From Tolypocladium sp. Sup5 PDA-1 (taxonomy: Eukaryota > Ascomycota > Sordariomycetes > Hypocreales > Ophiocordycipitaceae), in contig JPHH03000025.1 in assembly GCA_000750105.3 (NCBI GenBank), positions 397,079-461,078 of the forward strand: a stretch of 64,000 bases of DNA, in the 5' to 3' direction. How positions within the stretch are numbered: the first letter of the stretch is position 1; each line of letters begins with the position of its first letter. Positions 37,497 to 46,685 of this stretch are shown in pieces. Made by a program: the position numbers and the translations under genes. The notes under the pieces were generated by a model, which did no database searches, was not told where the DNA came from, and saw nothing but the letters and a program-made list of their open reading frames with translations.

Positions 37497-39332
37497 TAAG
37501 GAATGGTTTCAACAGCGCGAGTTGGCATTAGCTGGTGATTTGATGAGGAGACTGTAAATTATGCTGTTAAAGCTACGACAGGAAGAATCAATTATCGAGA
37601 AATCTCTGTGGCTCTTTACCATGCAAATTTCATCACGGTACTTTGAACGAGATACGAAGGCTTTGACGAGCACTCTAATTTTCAAAACTCCGTTAACACT
37701 CAGACCCAAATTCAAAGCAAAACGTAAAAGACTGTCAGGAACCACAGACAACAATGGATCATCAGACCCATATATTCCGTAGATTTATGCTTAACCGGAA
37801 TACCAGGTTCTATCTGGATCCATTTCTCAACATCATTATTCGTCACAGTTTCCTTTTTACTCCCCCCCCCCCCTCCTATCGCTATGAGCGTGACCCGAAT
37901 CCCGTTAAATGCGTGATCAATTGATATGACTTCTATGACTCTTCCAGCTGCTCAAAGGGGCAGGAAAAAGGATTCCTCTTATCCTTGCAGCTACAGCTTG
38001 TAACCCCTATCCATGAGTCATCAATGTAACATTGCTGCCAAAGGAGGTTTCCGAGTCGGCCGGATCTTCCGGGTCGGCCGGTCCGGCCGGGTCTCCCGGG
38101 CCTGCCTCGTCAACCGGTCTATCCGACACCTCCTGCAACATTGCAGCATGAGTCTAGAATCTTCCTCGCTTAGATTTTGTTTCGGCAAGGTCCCAGATAG
38201 GAAGGTGGGTTCGGGCTGATCAGGCGAGTTTTGCAAGGCAGCGCCCGAATTGGAGCGTTGCTGGAAGTTGCAAGCAACCTTCGTAGCGAATTTCCCGTTC
38301 CCGGAGGGTCATCCCGCTTCTGTGCCGTCCCCCCCCGCTTCTGTGCCGGTCCCCCCACTCCGGTGCCGTCCGCCCCGCCACCTCCTGACCGCCGCCTCAG
38401 CGCCATCGCGGAGTTGGAACTTTTGCCTCGATCAAAGCAGGCGTGGATGCATGGATAAAAGTGTGGCCACATCCGCCTGGGAATAAACCAACCAACCAAC
38501 CGACGTGAATGACCACTGACGAAAGCCCAACCAACACCGTCAGAATGCGTTTCGCGAACGCATGCCCTAAGCGAGCAGTCTATCAGGTGTCCCCATTCAA
38601 TGACTCCGATGCGTCAATTCGGGGGCCTTCCCAATCATTCGGTCATCAGCGACCTCAGTTGTAGGGTTCGGGGACCCTGTGCACGCAGACGCCCCTCATC
38701 AAGAAGTCGAAGGTATCAATGCAAGAAACGCAGCAATTCCCACCGTGGCCGCTAGCCCGAATTTCCTCAGCCAGACGGGCCGCTGCCCGGCTAGCAAAAC
38801 TCGACAATGCGGAAAAGTCTCGGGCAGACACGGAAGTGAGGCCCCTCAAAGCAGCCTGCTCTTGTCCATTCAGAGCTATCGCAGCCCAATAAGCTACGAG
38901 TACGGATACGAGTACGTGCGCCCGCGTGGGACCATGGTTCTCGGCTCACGACGCAGGGGTTGCTCGTTTAGGAGGCAGTATTATCTACTATAGTTAGCTA
39001 GTCGGATGGATGCATTGTGATGGCCATGGATAGAAGCTTCTCGGCCGCCTTGTGTTTCATATACCAGTCTGACAAAATAAAAAAGGCGCATGATAAACAA
39101 AGTAACCTTGCCATGTTGTGGAGCTAAGCGCATTTTCCCCCCCTAGTTCTTTCTCCCCGAGCGCCGGGAGAGCGTTCAAAATAACCGCAAGTTAATCCAT
39201 CGGTCAAGTTGTTCTGGAGCCTCTTTTATACCAAGCCCTAGCCCAGCGACACTGCATATACTGCATCGTGAGCAACGTGAGATTGGCCTAACATCGTCGC
39301 TTGATTTGCGCAAGGCCGCGTCCGTCGCAGTC
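37497..39332. other. Intergenic, 1.8 kb, with simple repeats
   Basis: No gene is supported. Contains a C12 run at 37862-37873, a GC-rich GGTCGGCCGG-type repeat around 38050-38100, and a threefold imperfect repeat of a TGTGCCGTCC unit around 38318-38372. Upstream of 39333 there is a weak TATA-like ATATAC near 39257. Confidence 0.5.
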
Positions 39333-40566
39333 ATGTTGCAGACAACACGCAAACCCGTGCTTTCCTTGCTTTCCATCCTCCTCTGCTTCCTCTCTCATAG
39401 CAGACCTGGCCAAGCTAAAGATGAGTGCCAGCCGTCAACATGGGGCAAGCGTGACTTGCAAGCTGCCACTGAGCCGGGGAAGTTGCCTCCCTTCCTGAAC
39501 CAGGGTCCAGAGCTCCCCAAAGTAGGCGATTTGGTCTGCCGCCTCTACCTCCCTACGGCGGAAGAAGTCAACTACTACACTTGCTCGGAGCTGGCAGAAA
39601 CTGCGAGAATTACCAATCAGCAGTTCTTTTCCCTGAATCCCAGCCTCAATCCTGATTGCTCGAATATCAAACCTATGACGTGGTACTGTCTTGATGGACG
39701 TAAGACACTCCCCCTTTCCTGCATTCTTCTCCTCCTTGTTCTTTCTTCTATAACAGATACAGCCAAAAACAAAAAGACTGAAAAGGGAAAAGCTAACTCA
39801 AAAACGCATGAAACAGACGTTGAGCCACTGAGGGCGCGGGATGGCAAGTGTGGTCCACCAAACAAGAACGCTACCTGCTGGGGCACTGGACTGGGCGGCT
39901 GCTGTAATTCGAAGACGTGGACCTGCGGTGATGAAGAGTAAGTTTCATCAAGTCTTTGCCTTTTGTAAAGGTGCCTCAAATATGCTTTGCAAAGGCTGTC
40001 CGCATGTGCTTTATTCATGCTAATCAAACTGGATTTTGCTTTCTTTCAGTGAAGACTGTTCTCCCGGAATCTGCTACGAGGGGCACTGCCCAGGCCACGA
40101 GGTGTTTAGCACCGACGGCAAATGCGGTCCCGAGAATGGCAACCGGGGCTGCGGTGGAGAATGGGGCGAGTGCTGTAACTTGGAGGGGCAATGCGGCTGG
40201 GGCGATGACTTTTGTAAAGCCGGAGTCTGTACCTTTGGAAATTGCACGACCAACGGTCAACGTCGTCCTCCCTCATTGGGGGGCAATCTTCCCTGGATAT
40301 TTGGAAACACCACCGATGGCACCTGTGGCGGCGAGAATGCCTACACATGTGGTGTCGTGCACGGCAATTGCTGCAACAAAGATGGCCGATGCGGAAGTCT
40401 TCCTTCTGATTGCGGACAAGGATGGTGAGAGATTTAATAAGCCCACATTTATATCTTTTCTTTGCTCGATACTTACTAACTTATCCAAACTAGTCAGCCT
40501 CTTTACGGCAACTGTAATGACAAGAGACCACCGCTGTCCACGGCTGTGTTTGACAATTTCGACTAG
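39333..40566 (+). CDS. Secreted LysM protein with three CBM18 chitin-binding modules
   Basis: Exons 39333-39699, 39757-39937, 40050-40424 and 40494-40566 give 331 residues up to the first stop. Order: a signal peptide (LSLLSILLCFLSHS), one LysM domain (YYTCSELAETARI ... FFSLNPSLNPDCSNI, residues about 75-118), a short charged linker, then three CBM18 (hevein-like) modules beginning CGPPNKN, CGPENGN and CGGENAY, each with the usual GxCC and eight-Cys pattern. Introns fall inside modules 1 and 3. Such proteins bind chitin or its fragments outside the cell and can shield hyphae or scavenge chitin oligomers. The TAG at 40564 ends the protein just after module 3. The reading frame then continues into three tandem domains (next entry), so this is either a working shortened protein or the front of a dead gene. 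Confidence 0.8.
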
Positions 40567-42069
40567 AACATGAACGGATGGCTGGTCTACGATGGAACCT
40601 TTGGTGCACGATCTGGCAAGCTCGTCGTGGATGACTCGCATAGCGGAAAGGCGGTTTATGACGCTTTATTTAATAACTTTATCCTAGAGGCTGATATGTT
40701 ACTGTCTAAGAATGGCGGTGGCAACGCTGGCCTTATTTTCCGCGCCACTCAACTAGGCAAGGGACCTGACGCCTACCAGGGCTACTACGTCGGCATTTCT
40801 ACTGGCGGGACGGTGGTCCTTGGACGAGCCGACGGGGGTTAGACGTCTCTTAGCTCCGCTAACGTCGATATCAGTGCCAACCAGATGTACCACATCAAAG
40901 TTCAAGCCATTGGCGACCTGATTACTGTCTTTGTGGAAGATATGACCAGTCCTAAGATCAGTGTTAGGGACGGAATATTCGCAAGAGGCGCGGCCGGCGT
41001 GCGAAATTTCTGGACCGGTGCCACGGTGGGCAATTTTGCAATATCTCTGGCCTTTGCCGATGACTTTGGGTCCGACTTGTCGGGCTGGAAGACGTATGAC
41101 GGCAAGTTTGAGGCCACGCTTGCCGGAATGATTGCCAGCGATACCTAGAGCGGAAAGGCCGTCTACGTTGCTATATTCCAGGACTTTGTCCTGGAAGCGA
41201 ATTTAGCGCTCTCTAAAGCTGGCCTAGGCAACGCCGGCCTTATTTTCCGTGCTACGGAGCTGGGCAGTGGCGCTGACGCCTATCACGGCTATTATACCGG
41301 TATTGGCACGGATGGAACTGTTACCCTTGGGCGATCTGACGGTAGCTGGCAATATCTTGCCTTAGCCAAGGCCGACATTATTGCAAATCAGGTTATTGCC
41401 CTGAAAGTCCGAGCCATTGGCGACCTAATTGAGGTGTTTGTGGATGACGCAGATGCCCCAAAGATCAGCTTCAGGGATAGCACGTTCACAGCCGGATCAG
41501 CCGGTGTACGCGTGTTCCAGACAGGTGCGCGACTGAATAGCTTCAAGATCCAACCCGTCTTCCTCGACAAGTTCGACGACAAGAACATGGTTGGCTGGAA
41601 GACTCTTGACGGAGAGTTCACGTCTGGCTCCGGCGAGCTCGTTGCCAGCAACGCAAACAGCGGCAAAGCCATCTACGACACCACGGTCAAGGACTTTGTC
41701 TTGGAATCCGACATTACGCTCACCAAGAGCGACGGCAACGCAGGGCTCATTTTCCGCGCCACGAGTGTTCGTGCCGGTGCGGACTCGTACAACGGCTACT
41801 TTGCTGGTATCGATCCTTCTGGATGGCTTGTTCTCGGTCGCACAGACGGAAGCTGGAAGGGCCTCCAGAGCGTCAGCATGTCCATTGCTGTGAATAAAAA
41901 GTACCATCTTAAGGTGAAGGCTTTGGGGGGCCAGATACGAGTGTTTTTAGATGATATGAGCAACCCCAAGATCAATGTCAGGGATGACGTGTTCGTGAGG
42001 GGCGCTGTTGGTGTGCGCATCTTTTACATGAGCGCCAAGTACGAGAATTTCATGGTTCAGAACTTGTAG
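40567..42069 (+). pseudogene. Cut-off C-terminal part of the LysM gene: three tandem ConA/DUF1080-like domains
   Basis: The same frame as the LysM-CBM18 gene continues for 500 codons and is interrupted only by TAG at 40840 and 41146 (the first TAG is at 40564). It holds three copies of a module of about 165 residues, each with NMNGW or LSGWKTYDG, SGKAVYD, GNAGLIFRAT, GADAYxGYY, LGRxDGSW, LKVRAIGDLI, VFVDD and GVRxF. This matches the ConA-like fold of family 16-type/DUF1080 (3-keto-disaccharide hydrolase) proteins. The TAG at 40840 stands where the other copies have the Trp of DGSW. The third copy (41561-42069) is uninterrupted. With the stops read through, the product would be 832 residues ending in TAG at 42067. 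Confidence 0.8.
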
Positions 42070-42937
42070 ATGGGTGAATCAAAGGAACTAGGTCGCTAGT
42101 TGATGTGTGATGGATGGAGTTGGGGGGCCCTGAGTCCTTGGCTGGGGAGGGTGTTAAAAATATCTTGAGTTACCTAATTCATGATAGTTCGTCTCAAAGT
42201 CTTGCAGTTGGATCTGAATCATCTTGTGTCCGTTGCTTTAACTGGTGACTGCTGCTGCATTTATGAGGCCACCGTCATAGAGCCGTCCCTAAGTCAAAGA
42301 GAATTTGCCCGTTAATCTCAGTCAATAAGGTACTCTGGCCTGGCGTTGAGGTTGGTTTACAGGCTGGGCTCATCGACATTGGGTTCGCCAAGCAGCCAAG
42401 TTACGTGCAAGTAGCACCGCAGTCAGTTCGTCCGAGTAAATAGATCAAGGCGTACCTGTATTAAGGTGCGGGTGCCCAAGCGGAGGCAACTGCATGGTGC
42501 CGTGAAACGTGCTTCACACCAGTGACTCGCAGAGACTCGAGAGACGGAAGATGCGTACGCAAGGGGGAACATGGATGGAATGCACCAAGTAACACTTCCT
42601 TTGAAGTCCCTATGCACAGAAGATGAAAAGGCCGTCGAGGCGCATGATGGTCTGTGAATCTGGCGGTTCAGACGGCAAGGTAGGTACTGTGAACAAAGCC
42701 CCCAGAAGGTCGTCGTGTCAGCGTCCCAACGTGCGGAACTGTCACTGAATCACGTCAACTGTGCGGCTTTGTCCAACTACAAATACACGGCCTGGCGGAG
42801 GCCGTGACAGTGATTCAAAAAATATCGCCTTCTCCGGACGCACTACCCTTTACGAGTGTTATCAAGGTTGTCGTCCCCGTCTACTCAACCCCTTTTACCC
42901 GCAGCACCGGCTTCACGTTTCCGAGGACACGCACACA
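42070..42937. other. Intergenic
   Basis: No gene or repeat of note is seen. Confidence 0.5.
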
Positions 42938-43201
42938 ATGCAACCAAGGACACTCCTCCTTCTTTCCGCCGCCCTGGGCCCTGCGCTCACCGCGGAAATG
43001 GGTCTGCTCTTCGAGACCTCCATCGGCGGGGTCATCAACCACATGCCCGACTGCGGCTGGACCTGCTGGCGCGACGGCGTCGCCGCGACGAGCTGCCGAG
43101 AAACCAACGCCACATGCGTCTGCGACCAGTGGGGGCCGATGGCAAGCGCAATGGAGGGCTGCATCGATAAGAAATGCGACAAACGCGACTGGTGCAAGTA
43201 A
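42938..43201 (+). CDS. Secreted CFEM-domain protein
   Basis: 87 residues as a single exon starting MQPRTLLLLSAALGPALTA, a good signal peptide. The mature part holds eight cysteines in the order C-x3-C-x9-C-x5-C-x-C-x12-C-x4-C-x5-C, the CFEM pattern, starting MPDCGWTCW. CFEM proteins are fungal surface or secreted proteins, some of which bind haem, act in adhesion or head Pth11-type receptors. The ORF stops at TAA right after the eighth Cys. A possible intron (donor GTAACC at about 43199, branch CTGAC, acceptor GCTCAG at about 43252) would add a short tail, so the real C-terminus is uncertain. No seven-helix receptor part was found downstream. A second, broken copy lies 1.4 kb to the right. 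Confidence 0.75.
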   Translation: MQPRTLLLLSAALGPALTAEMGLLFETSIGGVINHMPDCGWTCWRDGVAATSCRETNATCVCDQWGPMASAMEGCIDKKCDKRDWCK

Positions 43202-44364
43202 CCCTCCTCAAGCTTCCCCTGACGGAGAGAACAAAGAGGACTGTTACGCTCAGGTCTTCGACGCTAATGTCAGAATGTAGGCAAACTCACCTCCAAGGTT
43301 AGCTCGACGATTGGCGTAATGTGCTATCGGCTGTGGGAGAACCACAACGCAACTCGGCTCTCCGCGGCGTCGTGCGCAATAGCTTCCCACCTTAGGAACC
43401 GTACACGTACCTGAGGTCTTTCCCTGGTTTCATGGGAGGGAGAAGAAGATCACAGAACGTCACTGAGGCGTTCAAAGATGTGAGAATAAACTCCGACTTG
43501 CCAGCTTTGTGGGCTCAGAAGGGGAACTGGCAAGGTGGACAACCTCGGATCTTGTCGACGAGCAACCCAAGCTCTTCCATAACTAAGCATGCGCTGCGTT
43601 CAAACTAATACACATCAGTGGGCTGGCTACATGCCAAATAGAAGATGTACCTTGTTTCTCGGGCTTCTGATAAAGGCATGCTGGGGTTGGTGGCCGCCCC
43701 CAGCTCCAAACCAGCCTTCGACAGCGGAGGCGTAGGCGGTTTCCGCACTTGCAGCATCCTCGAGCTAATCTGGTTCGTACCCAGATCGTGGTGTGCTTGC
43801 GGCCGACACTAGGCGGGCAAGAGTTCCTTCTGTCCCGTCGTCTTACTATGTAGTGCCACCATGAGGCATAGACGCACCGAGGTGATGAGCCTCAACGAAG
43901 CACAGCTCACCACCACGCTCTTTACGCACGCAACTACGGGGCAACTGTGGTTAGCGACAACAAAGACGAGGTGGCAGGGCTAAAAAGTGTACTGGCATTG
44001 TTGTTGGCATTGGCCTGGCCCCTGAGTCGGTCACTATGACAACGTTGCACTCATGGATCCGCCCTAACTGCAAACGATCACCAGCCTCACCAAGAACACG
44101 CGCCCTCTCGACTTCCGCCAACAAAAGCATGCCGCCATGTTGGAGCTCAAGAAAATCACCATGAGCCTCGACTCATGTTCAAGATTACGCTGCTCGTCAT
44201 AACCACGGCGACAAACAGTTGGGAGGTCGGGTGAGTCAATCTGACGAAGCCAGTGGTATACTAAAACTCGACAGTGATCCCGTCTTCCCGACGAGCAATG
44301 CTCGACAGAAACCGAGTCTCTTTCAACTCAAGTTGACAATTGCTTCTGCAAGTCCAATAACACA
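43202..44364. other. Intergenic between the two CFEM copies
   Basis: No frame with a recognisable domain. It could hold a decayed 3' part of the first CFEM gene, but nothing proves it. Confidence 0.4.
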
Positions 44365-44914
44365 ATGCCTCTCGCCGCCCTGGTTCTAGCAGCCGCTGCT
44401 GCGCTTGCAGTCGAACTCCTCTGCCCGAGGTTCTCGCCAAGGTCCCCGACTGCGGCTGGAAGTGCTGGACTGATGGCGCTCGCAAGATAGACTGCTCTCC
44501 GAGCGGCCTTGGCTGCATTTGCCGCCACGTACGGACTACTGGACATGGATTTCGCAATGGACACCTGCCTCAATAGCGATTGCGTTGACAATGGCTTCCG
44601 TGGGTGACCCAGACCTTGTTGAGGGGAAAGATGAGACGCAGTTGGCAGAGGAACACAAAGTCAACACTGCAGTTCTGACAGCGAGGCGACTGAACAGATT
44701 TCGGCTTTGTGCTGGGCGAGCTTTGTGTCGGTGGGATAACAGCCTTGCTGAGAATAAGTCTACGGCGTCCAAGAAAGATTGAATCAAAGCTGTCCCGCCA
44801 GATCCGACTCCGGAGGCTTCTCACTCGTCCAAGCCGGACTCAGCTAGTACTGCACTTTCAGTGAGCATTGGGCTCGTGGGCGTCGCGGGGGCCTTGCCAT
44901 TGCTATTGGCATGA
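44365..44914 (+). pseudogene. Second CFEM gene, frame-broken, with GPI-type tail
   Basis: Three pieces in different frames make up one CFEM protein. A signal peptide (MPLAALVLAAAAALA) starts at 44365. A CFEM front half (VPDCGWKCWTDGA ... CSPSGLGCIC) lies about 44425-44525. The CFEM back half (MDFAMDTCLNSDC) is in a third frame up to the TGA at 44605. The step between the first two pieces is too short to be an intron, so at least one frameshift is real unless the base calls are wrong. Further right, 44815-44914 codes SSKPDSAST followed by a hydrophobic end ALPLLLA, which looks like a GPI-anchor signal. DCGWxCWxDG is shared with the gene at 42938, showing a tandem duplication. Confidence 0.65.
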
Positions 44915-46006
44915 GTTCGCGTCTGGAGAATGGCGTCGGAGTTTAGGGTCTGCCAAGTGTAGGCAGCCGCAGGATAAGTGCAGGATCGAAGACATGTGTT
45001 TCAGTGTCCTGTCAAAGACTGCCAATTAGATTCACTAGAATCCAGAGTGTCAATGGTCAATGCTGCTTTTGCTGCTCCTGTAACCGGTGGCTGATGCTGG
45101 GCGTCATGCTCATGCCTCGTGTGCGGACTGGAAGGCATCGAGCCGCGCGCTCGTGAGACGGTCCAACGCGTTCATGCTCGTACGTACTTCGTACAAACAT
45201 GTTTGTCCAGTGCGTCGAGATATTTCGCAAAAGTGCTCAGTTTTGTCTTGCAGAGGCTCCTGAGACGGCGCGCTTGTTTCACGGGCGGGAAGGGATCAAG
45301 GACGGATGTCAAGCTTCCGGATCTACGAATACGGTGTGTCTTGTTGGAGATGGAGATGGAGCTTGCTCTGATTCGTGATTACCTCAGCGGATGGAGCATC
45401 AGCTCCCCCGCCTGAGCAAGTACGTATTCGTAGATACTTCGCGCAAGTACCGGTACTTATGTGACCGCCGCCACACCCGAGAAACTGGGGTCTGTGAGGC
45501 CATTTCACCAGCAAGAACACGATGTCCCTAACACAAGTGCTCGGCTACTGCACGTGCGGCTGCTAATAAACCCAATCATTAACGTAACTGAAAGGCTGCA
45601 CAAGCGTGGATCGTGCGACAGCCGCTGTAGTTGGTCGTGGTGCGAGCTGAGTGAAACAAAAACCGCTGGTCCCCTCCCCTCAGGAAACCACCTCTCATCA
45701 ACACACCATTGAAAACATTGTTTCGTCGCCGAGATCATCATCCGGTCTCAGTTTTTTTAAGCTAATCGAGCCTGTTTCGAATTAATCCTTGGCTGCGACG
45801 CGGAGAGAGGAAAGAGCCCTTGAGGAACTTGCGCAAATACCCTCGCGGCGAAGGATTGGTATATCTATCCGCTCGCGGATGCAGACTTGCATTCGAGCTC
45901 GACTTCATCAACCAGGCACACAGACGTTAAGCTTCACTCGACCACGAGCGTCCCAGCTGCTACGCACAGATATACGAGTTCGCCCTTCGCACAAAGACTA
46001 GCAATC
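44915..46006. other. Intergenic with palindromes
   Basis: No gene. TACGTACTTCGTAC near 45181 and a perfect palindrome AAGTACCGGTACTT at 45445-45458 belong to the scattered TAC...GTA word family. The leader of the copper transporter begins somewhere after about 45780. Confidence 0.5.
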
Positions 46007-46685
46007 ATGTCCTTTTCCCCACGCCACGAAGGCCACATGGACATGGACATGCCCATGGGCGGCGGCACCAGCAGCGACAACTCGTCGTCGTCGTCAGGCC
46101 ACGGCTCCATGGGCTCCATGATGATGGCCATGGTCTTCCAGACCGAGACCGCGACGCCGCTCTACGCCAACTCGTGGACGCCCAGCAGCGCCGGCGCCTA
46201 CGCAGGCACCTGCATCTTCCTCGTCGTCCTGGCCGTCGTCGCGCGCCTGCTCGTCGCGGCCAAGACGCTGCAGGAGGCGCGCTGGCTCGACCGCGACGCC
46301 CAGCGCCGCTACGTCGCCGCCAACGGCAAGATCCCGCTCGCTGAGCACGTCGCCCGCGACCCGGACGCCAAGCAGATGACGCTGTCCGAGAACGGCGTCG
46401 AGGAGACCGTCTTTGTCGTCGCGCGCAAGAGCCAGATTACCCGGTCGTGGAGGTTCAGCGTCGATCCTGTTCGGGCTGTCATGGACACGGTCATTGTTGG
46501 TGTGGGATACTTGCTGTAAGTGTCTTCTTCTTGTGGCTCCTCGACTGGAACTTGGCGCTAACTGTCGGTGCAGCATGTTGGCCGTCATGACGATGAACGT
46601 CGGCTACTTCATGTCCGTCCTGGCCGGCGTCTTCATCGGAAGCCTCGCCGTCGGCCGCTACAGCTCCGTGCCGATGGAGCACTAA
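46007..46685 (+). CDS. Ctr-family high-affinity copper transporter
   Basis: Two exons, 46007-46515 and 46574-46685, give 206 residues. The N-terminus is rich in Met and His (MDMDMPMGG and GHGSMGSMMMAM), the copper-catching motifs. Three membrane segments follow: about residues 60-85 (CIFLVVLAVVARLLVAA), 155-183 and 184-200. The second contains M171-LAV-M175, the MxxxM filter, and the third has G188-VFI-G192, the GxxxG packing motif of Ctr trimers. It moves Cu(I) across the plasma membrane or the vacuole membrane; the place cannot be told. There is no Cys-His tail, the end being SVPMEH. The intron splits the Leu codon just before the MxxxM motif. Confidence 0.93.
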
